NCBI RefSeq assembly: GCF_902826655.1
Contig: NZ_CADEFR010000036.1
Location: 1 to 38,585, forward strand
Direction of reading: 5' to 3'
Origin: an uncultured Methylibium sp.
Lineage (GTDB): Bacteria > Pseudomonadota > Gammaproteobacteria > Burkholderiales > Burkholderiaceae_C
DNA: 38,585 nt
Both the position numbers and the translations under genes were made by a program. Shown here piece after piece: positions 1 to 7,245 of the stretch. The notes below the pieces were generated by a model. The model had not been told where the DNA came from. It did not search any database and worked only from the letters and a program-made list of their open reading frames with translations. Position 1 is the stretch's first letter; every line of letters starts with the position of its first letter.

Positions 1-1
1 C

Positions 2-376
2 GACACCTTCCGCGCCAGCGGCGCCGGCGGCCAGCACATCAACAAGACCGACTCGGCGGTGCGCCTGACGCACATCCCGACCGGCATCGTCGTGCAGTGC
101 CAGAACGACCGCACGCAGCACCGCAACCGCGACGAGGCCTGGCAGATGCTGCGCTCGCGCCTGTACGAACACGAGATGCAGAAGCAGCGCGCCGCGCAGC
201 AGAAGCTCGAGGACAGCAAGACCGACGTCGGCTGGGGCCACCAGATCCGCAGCTACGTGCTCGACCAGAGCCGCATCAAGGACCTGCGCACCAACGTCGA
301 GATCTCCAACACCCAGAAGGTGCTGGACGGTGACCTGGACGCCTTCATCGAGGCGAGCCTGAAGCAGGGCGTCTGA
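2..376 (+). CDS. prfB: Peptide chain release factor 2 (RF2), C-terminal part
   Basis: The frame is open from the window edge, so only the C-terminal 124 residues are present. The first visible residues contain the GGQ motif (in SGAGGQHIN), the loop that triggers peptidyl-tRNA hydrolysis in the ribosomal peptidyl-transferase centre, followed by the conserved stretch [11 protein letters not shown]. The C-terminus ([17 protein letters not shown]) matches the tail typical of RF2 rather than RF1, which is the reason for prfB instead of prfA. RF2 terminates translation at UGA and UAA. The programmed frameshift site that usually lies early in prfB would be outside the window. The gene ends 37 nt before pepN on the same strand, so the two may be cotranscribed. 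Confidence 0.93.
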   Translation, partial: DTFRASGAGGQHINKTDSAVRLTHIPTGIVVQCQNDRTQHRNRDEAWQMLRSRLYEHEMQKQRAAQQKLEDSKTDVGWGHQIRSYVLDQSRIKDLRTNVEISNTQKVLDGDLDAFIEASLKQGV

Positions 377-413
377 ACCGCAGACGCCCACCGACAAGAC
401 AGGAGACCAACCC

Positions 414-3122
414 ATGCGTGAAGGCACCGCCCCGGTCGTGCGTCGCGAGGACTACACCGCGCCGGCCTACTGGATCCGCAGCGTCGACCTGACGTTCGAC
501 CTGGACCCGGCCAAGACCGTGGTCATCAACCGGATGCAGCTCGAGCGCAATGCCGGGCGCCCGGCCGAGCCGCTGCGCCTGGACGGCGAGGACCTGAACC
601 TGACGCGCGTGCTGGTCAACGGCGAGAGCGTGAGCTTCCGCGTCGAAGGCAGCCAGCTGGTGCTGGACGCGGTGGCCGAGCTGCCGGCCGGGCCGTTCTC
701 GCTCGAGATCCGCAACACCTGCGCGCCCGAGAAGAACACCCAGCTGTCGGGCCTGTACACCTCGGGGGGCGGCTTCTTCACGCAGTGCGAGGCGCAGGGC
801 TTCCGGCGCATCACCTACTTCCTGGACCGGCCGGACGTGATGGCGGTTTACAAGGTGACGCTCAAGGGCGACGCGAAGAAGTATCCGGTGCTGCTGTCCA
901 ACGGCAACCTGGTCGAGCAGGGTCCGCTCGACAACGGGCGCCATTTCGCTACCTGGCACGACCCGCACCCCAAGCCCAGCTACCTGTTCGCGCTGGTGGC
1001 CGGCCAGCTGGTGGCGCGCGAGCAGAAGATCCGCAGCCGCGCCGGCCACGACCACCTGCTGCAGGTCTACGTGCGCGCCGGCGACCTGGACAAGACCGAG
1101 CACGCGATGAACTCGCTGATCGCGTCGGTGGCCTGGGACGAGGCGCGCTTCGGCCTGCCGCTGGACCTGGAGCGCTTCATGATCGTCGCGGTCAGCGACT
1201 TCAACATGGGCGCGATGGAGAACAAGGGCCTGAACCTGTTCAACACCAAGTTCGTGCTGGCGAGCCCCGCGACCGCGACCGACGTCGATTTCGAGGACAT
1301 CGAGAGCGTCGTCGCGCACGAGTACTTCCACAACTGGACCGGCAACCGCGTGACCTGCCGCGACTGGTTCCAGCTGTCGCTGAAGGAAGGCCTCACGGTG
1401 TTCCGCGACCAGGAGTTCAGCATGGACATGGCGGGCGAGGCCTCGGCCCGCGCCGTCAAGCGCATCGAGAACGTGCGCCTGCTGCGCCAGGTCCAGTTCC
1501 CCGAGGACGCCGGTCCGATGGCGCACCCGGTGCGGCCCGACGCCTACCAGGCCATCGACAACTTCTACACCGCCACCGTCTACGAGAAGGGCGCCGAGGT
1601 CGTGCGCATGATGCACACGCTGGTCGGCCGCGAGGGCTTCGCGCGCGGCATGGCGCTGTACTTCGAGCGCCACGACGGCCAGGCCGTGACCTGCGACGAC
1701 TTCGCCCAGGCCATCGCCGACGCCAACCCCGGCAGCGCGCTGGCGAGCCGGCTCGACACCTTCAAGCGCTGGTACGCGCAGGCCGGCACGCCGCGCCTCG
1801 CCGCGCGCGGCCGCTACGACGCGCCGAGCCGCAGCTACACGCTCGAGCTCGCGCAGCACGGCCTGCCGATGCCCGGCCAGCCCGACATGCAGCCCACCGT
1901 GCTGCCGGTCGCGATGGGGCTGGTGGCGATCGATGGCCGCGCACTGCCGCTGCAGCTGGAAGGCGAACCGGCCCCGGTGATGGACTCGACGACGGGCCTG
2001 CCGGCCCGGGACCGCGTGCTGGTGCTGGACACGGCACGCGAGTTCTACACCTTCGTCAACGTCGATGCCGAGCCGGTACCGTCGCTGCTGCGCGGCTTCT
2101 CGGCGCCGGTGGTGCTGGACGCGCACCTGTCCGACGCCCAGCTGCTGACGCTGCTGGCCCACGACAGCGATCCGTTCAACCGCTGGGAGGCCGGCCAGCA
2201 GCTCGCGCTGCAGCGCCTGCTGACGGCGCTGCGCCAGGGCGACGATCTGCGGCTCGACGCGCCCTTCATCGAGGCGATGCGCGCGCTGCTGCGCGACCCG
2301 TCGCTCGACGCCGCCTTCAAGAGCCTGGCGCTGACCCTGCCCAGCGAGACCTACGTCAGCGAGCAGCTCGGCCAGGACATCGACCCGCAGCGCGTGCATG
2401 CGCTGCGCGAAGCCATGAAGCGGCAGCTCGCCCGGGCCCTGCACGACGACTGGGCCTGGGCCTTCGAGGCCCACCAGCCCGCCGGCGGCTACACGCCGGA
2501 TGCGCACAGCAGCGGCCAGCGCGCACTGGCCAACCTGGCGCTGGCGATGCTGGTCCTGGACGCCACGCACGGCGGCGACACCGTCTGGCCCGGTCGCGCC
2601 TACCAGCGCTTCAAGGACGCCGGCAACATGACCGACCGCTTCGGCGCGCTGTCGGCGCTGGTCAACGCCCACGCCGAGCTGGCGACGCCGGCGCTGGAGC
2701 GCTTTCATGCGATGTTCCGCGGCGAGGCGCTCGTCATCGACAAGTGGTTCGCGCTGCAGGCCGGCGCCAGCGAGCACGACGGCCTGGTGTTCGCACGCGC
2801 CAAGGCGCTGCTGGGCCACAAGGACTTCTCGCTGCGCAACCCGAACCGCGCGCGCAGCCTGCTGGCGATGCTGTGCCTCAGCAACCCCGCCGCCTTCCAC
2901 CGCGCCGACGCGGCCGGCTACGTGTTCTGGGCCGACCGCGTGATCGAGCTCGACGCCATCAACCCGCAGCTGGCCTCGCGCCTGGCGCGGGCGCTGGACC
3001 GCTGGCGCGTGCTGGCCGAGCCCTACCGCAGCGCAGCGCGCGAGGCGATCGCCCGCGTCGCCTCTCGACCCGAGTTGTCCGACGACACGCGCGAGATCGT
3101 CACGCGCGCGTTGCAGGATTGA
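414..3122 (+). CDS. pepN: Aminopeptidase N (M1 zinc metallopeptidase)
   Basis: Cytoplasmic aminopeptidase that removes N-terminal residues from peptides in the last steps of protein turnover. The 902-aa product is slightly longer than E. coli PepN (870 aa). The M1 signatures are intact: the substrate N-terminus motif GAMEN at residues 266-270, the zinc site HEYFH at 302-306, and the third zinc ligand, glutamate 325, in the stretch LSLKEGLTVF. The spacing between these matches E. coli PepN. The N-terminal domain covers about residues 1-200, the thermolysin-like catalytic domain 200-445, and the beta-sandwich plus helical C-terminal domains the rest. An AGGAGA-like ribosome site (caggagacc) sits just before the ATG. 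It lies between prfB and the phosphofructokinase gene, with 32 nt to the latter, consistent with one transcript. No sign of damage. Confidence 0.97.
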   Translation: MREGTAPVVRREDYTAPAYWIRSVDLTFDLDPAKTVVINRMQLERNAGRPAEPLRLDGEDLNLTRVLVNGESVSFRVEGSQLVLDAVAELPAGPFSLEIRNTCAPEKNTQLSGLYTSGGGFFTQCEAQGFRRITYFLDRPDVMAVYKVTLKGDAKKYPVLLSNGNLVEQGPLDNGRHFATWHDPHPKPSYLFALVAGQLVAREQKIRSRAGHDHLLQVYVRAGDLDKTEHAMNSLIASVAWDEARFGLPLDLERFMIVAVSDFNMGAMENKGLNLFNTKFVLASPATATDVDFEDIESVVAHEYFHNWTGNRVTCRDWFQLSLKEGLTVFRDQEFSMDMAGEASARAVKRIENVRLLRQVQFPEDAGPMAHPVRPDAYQAIDNFYTATVYEKGAEVVRMMHTLVGREGFARGMALYFERHDGQAVTCDDFAQAIADANPGSALASRLDTFKRWYAQAGTPRLAARGRYDAPSRSYTLELAQHGLPMPGQPDMQPTVLPVAMGLVAIDGRALPLQLEGEPAPVMDSTTGLPARDRVLVLDTAREFYTFVNVDAEPVPSLLRGFSAPVVLDAHLSDAQLLTLLAHDSDPFNRWEAGQQLALQRLLTALRQGDDLRLDAPFIEAMRALLRDPSLDAAFKSLALTLPSETYVSEQLGQDIDPQRVHALREAMKRQLARALHDDWAWAFEAHQPAGGYTPDAHSSGQRALANLALAMLVLDATHGGDTVWPGRAYQRFKDAGNMTDRFGALSALVNAHAELATPALERFHAMFRGEALVIDKWFALQAGASEHDGLVFARAKALLGHKDFSLRNPNRARSLLAMLCLSNPAAFHRADAAGYVFWADRVIELDAINPQLASRLARALDRWRVLAEPYRSAAREAIARVASRPELSDDTREIVTRALQD

Positions 3123-3154
3123 GCCTCGAACCCTTCAGCAGGAGACCCATCGCC

Positions 3155-4420
3155 ATGGCCAGCAAGAAGAAGAACGCCTTCTACGCCCAGTCGGGCGGCG
3201 TGACCGCGGTCATCAACGCCTCGGCCTGCGGCGTGATCGAGACCGCCCGCAAGCACAAGGACCGGATCGGCAAGGTCTACGCCGGCCGCAACGGCATCAT
3301 CGGCGCGCTGACCGAGGACCTGATCGACACCGGCAAGGAGTCGGCGAGCGCGATCGCGGCCCTGCGCAGCACGCCGTCGGGCGCCTTCGGCTCGTGCCGC
3401 TACAAGCTCAAGTCGCTGGAGGCCAACCGCCGCGAGTACGAGCGCCTGATCGAGGTCTTCAAGGCCCACGACATCGGCTACTTCTTCTACAACGGCGGCG
3501 GCGACTCGGCCGACACCTGCTACAAGATCAGCCAGCTGTCCGAGGCGATGGGTTACCCGATCCAGGCGATCCACGTGCCCAAGACGGTGGACAACGACCT
3601 GCCGATCACCGACTGCTGCCCGGGCTTCGGCTCGGTGGCCAAGTACATCGCGGTGTCGACGCTGGAAGCCAGCTTCGACGTCCGCTCGATGGCCCTGACC
3701 TCGACCAAGGTCTTCGTCATCGAGGTGATGGGCCGGCACGCTGGCTGGATCGCCGCGGCCGGCGGCCTGGTCGAGGACCACGGCATCCCGGTCGTCGTGC
3801 TGTTCCCGGAGATCGAGTTCGACGAGAAGAAGTTCATCGCCCGGGTCGATGCGCTGGTCAGGCAGCACGGCTACTGCTCGGTGGTCGTGTCCGAGGGCTG
3901 CCACTACCCCGACGGCCGCTTCCTTGCCGAGCAGGGCAGCAAGGACGCCTTCGGTCACGCGCAGCTCGGCGGCGCCGCGCCGGTGGTCGCCAACATGATC
4001 AAGCAGGCGCTCGGCCACAAGTTCCACTGGGCGGTGGCCGACTACCTGCAGCGCGCTGCGCGCCACGTCGCGTCGAAGACCGACGTCAAGCAGGCCTACG
4101 AGCTGGGCAAGAAGGCCGTCGAGCTGGCGCTCAAGGGCGAGAACGCGGTGATGCCGACGGTGGATCGCCTGTCCGACGCGCCGTACAAGTACCGCATCGG
4201 CGTCGCGCCGCTGTCCAAGGTCGCCAACGTCGAGAAGTTCATGCCGCGCGACTTCATCACCAAGGACGGCTTCGGCATCACCGACAAGTGCAAGCGCTAC
4301 CTGCGCCCACTGATCCAGGGCGAGGACTACCCGAAGTACGGCCGCGACGGCCTGCCGGTCTACGCGACGCTGAAGAACGTCGCGGTCGCCAAGAAGTTGC
4401 CGCCCTTTGCGATGAAGTGA
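3155..4420 (+). CDS. pfp: Pyrophosphate-type 6-phosphofructokinase
   Basis: Interconverts fructose 6-phosphate and fructose 1,6-bisphosphate; a PPi-dependent enzyme works reversibly in glycolysis and gluconeogenesis. The start is the ATG at 3155, preceded by caggag; the same frame is open far upstream only because it shadows pepN. The product is 421 aa. The phosphofructokinase fold is shown by AQSGGVTAVIN at the N-terminus, NGGGDSADT near residue 113, PKTVDNDLP with the catalytic Asp, and VMGRHAGW. Two features favour PPi over ATP: an Asp follows the glycine run where ATP enzymes have Gly (GGDG), and Lys occupies the PKTxDND position where ATP enzymes have Gly (PGTIDND). This is established diagnostic knowledge, but phosphate donor choice was not tested. 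A perfect inverted repeat follows the stop. Confidence 0.9.
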   Translation: MASKKKNAFYAQSGGVTAVINASACGVIETARKHKDRIGKVYAGRNGIIGALTEDLIDTGKESASAIAALRSTPSGAFGSCRYKLKSLEANRREYERLIEVFKAHDIGYFFYNGGGDSADTCYKISQLSEAMGYPIQAIHVPKTVDNDLPITDCCPGFGSVAKYIAVSTLEASFDVRSMALTSTKVFVIEVMGRHAGWIAAAGGLVEDHGIPVVVLFPEIEFDEKKFIARVDALVRQHGYCSVVVSEGCHYPDGRFLAEQGSKDAFGHAQLGGAAPVVANMIKQALGHKFHWAVADYLQRAARHVASKTDVKQAYELGKKAVELALKGENAVMPTVDRLSDAPYKYRIGVAPLSKVANVEKFMPRDFITKDGFGITDKCKRYLRPLIQGEDYPKYGRDGLPVYATLKNVAVAKKLPPFAMK

Positions 4421-4427
4421 CCCGCGC

Positions 4428-4450
4428 CCGGACCGGCGACCCCGGTCCGG
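4428..4450 (+). terminator. Terminator-like hairpin after pfp
   Basis: A perfect 9-bp inverted repeat (CCGGACCGG at 4428-4436, CCGGTCCGG at 4442-4450) with a 5-nt loop starts 8 nt after the pfp stop codon. No T tract follows, so it may be a weak or Rho-assisted terminator. It also covers the place where the -35 region of the downstream tRNA gene would be expected. Confidence 0.45.
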
Positions 4451-4464
4451 CGGCGAGCGGCGGC

Positions 4465-4470
4465 TATACT
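4465..4470 (+). promoter_or_regulatory. Candidate -10 box of the first tRNA-Thr gene
   Basis: TATACT, one mismatch from the sigma-70 consensus TATAAT, in GGCTATACTTCG. It ends 9 nt before the first base of the tRNA, as expected for a tRNA promoter. No good -35 hexamer is visible at 16-18 nt upstream. Confidence 0.5.
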
Positions 4471-4479
4471 TCGCGCCTC

Positions 4480-4555
4480 GCCGGTGTAGCTCAGTTGGTA
4501 GAGCAGCGCATTCGTAATGCGAAGGTCGGGAGTTCGACTCTCTTCACCGGCACCA
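4480..4555 (+). tRNA. tRNA-Thr (anticodon CGT), copy 1
   Basis: A 76-nt cloverleaf with encoded CCA. The 7-bp acceptor stem is GCCGGTG/CACCGGC, the D arm has AGTTGGTA, the anticodon loop TTCGTAA gives anticodon CGU (Thr, ACG codons), and the T loop is TTCGACT. The G-A mismatch at the base of the anticodon stem is also found in the E. coli tRNA-Thr of this isoacceptor. An identical second copy lies at 7155-7230 in the same orientation. This copy has the better -10 box and is probably the ancestral locus. Confidence 0.97.
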
Positions 4556-4574
4556 GTATTTGACATTCTGCAGG

Positions 4575-4601
4575 GGGTCAAGGCTTCACTGAAGTTGACC
4601 C
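4575..4601. repeat. Inverted repeat at the left end of the IS element
   Basis: GGGTCAA at 4575-4581 and TTGACCC at 4595-4601 are perfect inverted copies, and the sequence between them contains a further CTTC-act-GAAG inverted pair. The right arm leads into the IS left end (TTGACCCACTTTCG). The structure could be an abutting remnant of a second IS end or a small hairpin that isolates the element from tRNA transcription. Confidence 0.5.
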
Positions 4602-4643
4602 ACTTTCGCGGACACCTTACCGTGACCAAGGAAGGAGTCCGAG

Positions 4644-4967
4644 ATGCCCAAGACCAAGCCGCCGTAAGCGGAGGCATTCAAGCAGCAGATCGTCGAACTG
4701 CACATGGCCGGTCGCACGCCGACCGAGCTGTAGCGAGAGTTCGGCGTCAGCGCGCAGAGCATCACCGCGTGGGTGGCGCGCGCCGCGGCCGATGCCAGCA
4801 AGCCCATGCGCGGCAAGGACGTGCTGACGAGCGTCGAGCGCGAGGAACTCGCCCGATTGCGACGACGCGTGCGCCAACTCGAACAGGAGCGCGACATCTT
4901 GGCAAAGGCTACGGCCTAGTTCGCCGGCAAGGACGGCAAGACGTCCGTCGGGTCTACGAACTCGTGA
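4644..4967 (+). pseudogene. IS3-type orfA (transposase HTH subunit), broken
   Basis: The frame starts with ATG at 4644 after the ribosome site aaggag and would read MPKTKPP-stop-AEAFKQQIVELHMAGRTPTEL-stop-REFGVSAQ and so on, ending in the leucine-zipper-like part LARLRRRVRQLEQERDI. Stops interrupt it at codon 8 (TAA), codon 30 (TAG) and codon 92 (TAG at 4917). In intact relatives these codons usually encode amino acids (Tyr, Ser or Leu, and Trp by family memory). The HTH helix and the ERDILAKATA end are otherwise well preserved, so decay looks recent and by point substitution. No functional protein is expected. Confidence 0.8.
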
Positions 4968-5973
4968 ACGCGAACCAGGCCGACACCGAGGTCGCCACGA
5001 TGTGCCGTGTGCTGGGCGTGTCCACCAGCGGCTACGACGCGTGGTGTGATCGCGCGCCGAGCGCTCACGCCCTGGCCGACGCGGTGCTCACCCAGCGCAT
5101 CCGTGCCGTGCACGCCGATTCACACGACACCTACGGCATGCCGCGCGTACGCGCTGAGCTCATCGACCAAGGTGCCGTCGTCAGTCGCAAGCGCGTGGCG
5201 CGCCTCATGAGAAGCCACGGCATCCGCGGCATCAGCCGACGCCGCGGCTTCAAGGTTGCGACCCGCCGCAGCAGCAACGGCACCAGGGCGCCCGACCTCG
5301 TGCAGCGCAAGTTCGAAGCCGACGGTGCGAACCAGTTGTGGGTGGCCGACATGACCTACGTGCCCACCTGGGCCGGGTTCATCTACCGGCTGTCGTGCTC
5401 GACGCGTGGAGCCGGCGCGTGGTGGGCTGGGCCATCGGCGAGACGATGGCCGCCGAACTGGTGCTCAGTGCCTTGAACATGGCGCTGCAGCAGCGCAGAC
5501 CCGAAGGCGTGATCCACCACAGCGACCAGGGCAGCCAGTACGCCAGCATCGCCTTCGGCGAGCGCTGCAAGAAGATGGGCGTGCGCCCGTCGATGGGCAG
5601 CGTGGGCGACGCCTACGACAACGCGATGGCCGAGAGCTTCTTCGCCAGCCTCGAGCGCGAGCTGATCGACCGCAAGAGCTGGCAGACAAAGACCGAAGCG
5701 CGCCTGGCGCTGTTCACCTAGATCGAGGGTTGGTACAACCCGCGCCGGCGGCACAGCGCATTGAACTACCTGTCGCCGATGAACTACGAGACCAAGCACA
5801 TCGACCCATCACCATCGCCGCGCGGTGAACACGGGTACCCACCGTTGGCGCCTGCGTGGCATGCGCCACGCCGCCGGCGGCCAACCCTGCGCCCGCGCAC
5901 TTCGAAAGGGCTGAAGACCTCAGCCCGTACCCCTCCGCGAGAGGGAGCCAACTCCAGTCCCTTGAACTGGTGA
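4917..5973 (+). pseudogene. IS3-type orfB (DDE transposase), frameshifted and interrupted
   Basis: The first part lies in the -1 frame relative to orfA (VRRVYELVNANQAD onward, HTH_21-like region, then the rve integrase core). The catalytic triad is complete: Asp at 5348-5350 (VADMTYV), Asp at 5524-5526 (HHSDQGSQY) and Glu at 5632-5634 (MAESFF), with exactly 35 residues between the second and third, the DD(35)E spacing. The frame is lost at about 5387, where one base is missing (ctaccggctg instead of the expected ctacctggctg), and continues in the next frame as VVLDAWSRRVVGW. A TAG at 5719-5721 interrupts FTYIEGWYNP, probably a former Tyr codon. The C-terminal frame stays open to 5973. Confidence 0.82.
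5844..5885. repeat. Nested palindrome downstream of the transposase core
   Basis: A perfect 7-bp inverted pair (GCGTGGC 5854-5860, GCCACGC 5865-5871) with loop ATGC is enclosed by a second pair (GTTGGC 5844-5849, GCCAAC 5880-5885). It could be a REP-like hairpin or a transcription stop. No copy of it was noticed elsewhere in the window. Confidence 0.4.
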
Positions 5974-6048
5974 GACATGTGCGCGCTCGTTAGGCGACAC
6001 TCTGGCCGACGGGCGCTGAACAGCCCGGGCCTCTACGAGGGAGATTCC

Positions 6049-6684
6049 ATGCGTGCATCTGCTGCTATCGGCTTGGCCGTGTCGGTCCTGTTGACCGCCT
6101 GCGCCGGCAAACTCGACTACGTCCGGCCGTCACACTACACCGTGCCGACTAACACCAAAGTGATCGAGCGGCCGCGTGACGCCGTCTGGAACACCAGCGT
6201 GCCTGAGCTCGGCAAGCAGTTCTTCGTGATCAACAACCTGGACAAGAGTTCAGGCCTCATCAACATCAGCTACAGCGGCGACCCGGAGCGCTACATCGAC
6301 TGTGGCCGCATCATCAGCTACGTGAAGAACGCGCGCGGCGAGCGCACCTATGATTTCGCAGGGTCGCGCGCTCAGATGAACTACGAAGTCATGGACCCCG
6401 GCAACGGACTGTTCTTCCTCGACCGACGCATGTCACTGGAAGGCCGCGTCAACCTGGTCTTTGAAGAGGTGTCGCCCACCCATACACGCGTCACAGCTAA
6501 CACGCGCTATGTCGTCCAGCGCAACACGACGATACGGAACATCAGCAACCAGCAGACGACTCAGTCGCACAGTGTCTCGTTCAACACGGGCGGCTTCGGT
6601 GAATTTCCGTCGAACCCGCAGGGCACTCCGACATGCGTGCCAACGGGGGCGCTGGAACGCGACATCCTCAACGCGGTTCGCTGA
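6049..6684 (+). CDS. Predicted lipoprotein of unknown function
   Basis: A 211-aa protein with a lipoprotein signal peptide: a short basic start, a hydrophobic stretch and the lipobox LTAC with the lipidated Cys at residue 18. ATG 6049 was chosen because it follows the strong ribosome site gagggaga and places the lipobox correctly; the frame opens upstream at 5977. The mature part begins with KLDYVRPSHYTVPTNTKVIERPRDAVWN, a layout (small domain that starts with a conserved Pro-Arg-Asp-x-x-Trp) seen in several envelope lipoproteins, but I do not recognise the family. The C-terminal third is rich in Thr, Asn and Gln. Lower GC than the flanking genes and its place between the duplicated tRNAs suggest that it was acquired with the island. 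Confidence 0.75.
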   Translation: MRASAAIGLAVSVLLTACAGKLDYVRPSHYTVPTNTKVIERPRDAVWNTSVPELGKQFFVINNLDKSSGLINISYSGDPERYIDCGRIISYVKNARGERTYDFAGSRAQMNYEVMDPGNGLFFLDRRMSLEGRVNLVFEEVSPTHTRVTANTRYVVQRNTTIRNISNQQTTQSHSVSFNTGGFGEFPSNPQGTPTCVPTGALERDILNAVR

Positions 6685-6716
6685 GCGTGCAGCCCTGATT
6701 CCAAAGTTTGGCGATC

Positions 6717-6728
6717 ACAAAATTTTGT
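6717..6728. promoter_or_regulatory. Perfect AT-rich 12-bp palindrome, possible operator
   Basis: ACAAAATTTTGT is a perfect 12-bp palindrome, 32 nt after the lipoprotein stop codon. Such an AT run is unusual in this high-GC sequence and has the size of a dimeric repressor site, but no promoter or divergent gene that it would control is visible. Confidence 0.3.
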
Positions 6729-6737
6729 CGAGTCGAT

Positions 6738-6763
6738 GTGGGGAGCGCCCGCTCCTCGCCCAC
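6738..6763 (+). terminator. Terminator-like hairpin after the lipoprotein gene
   Basis: GGAGC (6742-6746) and GCTCC (6751-6755) form an inner stem with loop GCCC; an outer GTGG (6738-6741)/CCAC (6760-6763) pair extends it. It lies about 55 nt past the lipoprotein stop. There is no T tract. Confidence 0.3.
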
Positions 6764-7154
6764 GCTACGAAAGCCACCCCGTCAAGGGAGCACAGAACGC
6801 ACGGCCGCTGGCATCGGTGGCGCGCGCCGCCCCTGCGGGCACGCGCCGCCGCGCCGCGCCACCGCGCCGCCACGACAGCATGCGTGTGTAGGTGAACTGA
6901 CCCGGGGCAGGGTGGGCCGAGGGGCACATCGACCCTTCAATGCTCTTGGTGCGGTTGACACTGCAACGGCAGGTGGTCATGCAGGGCTTGGCAGATTGAA
7001 GTTTCCGCAAAGGTCTGTTGCACTGCCCCGATGCGCTCAGATAGCATGGCATCGCCGAGCATTCAATGACACAGTTCCCGCCAATGGCCTGTTGTTGGCA
7101 AGGCAGTTGACCGTGAAGGCTCGCAGCTTTTGCCTATGAAAGTCGCCGGTAGGC

Positions 7155-7230
7155 GCCGGTGTAGCTCAGTTGGTAGAGCAGCGCATTCGTAATGCGAAGG
7201 TCGGGAGTTCGACTCTCTTCACCGGCACCA
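7155..7230 (+). tRNA. tRNA-Thr (anticodon CGT), copy 2
   Basis: All 76 bases, including the encoded CCA, are identical to the copy at 4480-4555, so it should fold and be charged in the same way. Its upstream region differs and lacks the TATACT box of copy 1, so expression is less certain. It lies 15 nt from the 3' end of the aldo/keto reductase gene, which is on the other strand. Confidence 0.96.
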
Positions 7231-7245
7231 CCTTCTTCCCCTCGT

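Larger units (their letters stand above)
4575..5973 (+). mobile_element. Degenerate IS3-family insertion sequence
   Basis: The two-frame layout of IS3 elements is recognisable: an orfA with a helix-turn-helix and heptad-rich C-terminus, and an orfB with the integrase-type DDE domain in the -1 frame relative to orfA. Both are broken, orfA by three in-frame stops and orfB by one stop and one single-base deletion, so the element cannot make its own transposase. The left end is marked by the outer repeat near 4575-4601. No matching right terminal repeat was found, so the right border given here is the end of the open orfB frame and is uncertain. The element begins only about 20-40 nt after the first tRNA-Thr. 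Confidence 0.75.
6685..7154. other. 470-bp stretch without a convincing gene
   Basis: No ORF here has both a plausible start and protein-like composition; the open frames look like random reading of GC-rich DNA. The stretch holds an AT-rich palindrome at 6717-6728, a terminator-like hairpin at 6738-6763, and a TTGACC hexamer at 7107-7112 that could be a -35 box for the second tRNA-Thr, although TATGAA at 7135-7140 is 22 nt away, which is too far. The stretch ggtctgttgc near 7012 recalls some IS ends, too weakly for a call. Confidence 0.5.
4480..7230. mobile_element. Accessory island bounded by direct tRNA-Thr repeats
   Basis: The two perfect 76-bp tRNA-Thr copies bracket about 2.6 kb that differs from its surroundings. 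The interior has a degenerate IS3-type element, a lipoprotein gene with more A/T-ending codons than its neighbours, an AT-rich 12-bp palindrome and a 470-bp stretch without a convincing gene. The identity stops exactly at the tRNA borders: sequences just before and just after the two copies are unrelated. No integrase gene is present. The arrangement could come from integration at a tRNA with reconstruction of the gene, or from recombination between tRNA copies. The left-to-right structure is seen directly; the mechanism is inference. Confidence 0.6.

Noticed and set aside
345-2900. Long open frame (851 codons) on the - strand opposite pepN
   Set aside because: It is the antisense shadow of pepN: composition is dominated by Arg, Ala, Val, Gly and Gln from GC-rich codon mirrors, and no domain is recognisable, whereas the + strand has all M1 motifs.
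5986-5996. GTTAGGC-like core resembling an integron attC half-site near 5990
   Set aside because: No matching RYYYAAC partner at a suitable distance and no integrase gene, so a gene-cassette reading is not supported.
7005-7025. Stretch ggtctgttgca resembling an IS6-type terminal repeat
   Set aside because: Only a few bases match, no transposase or second end is present, and no target duplication was seen.
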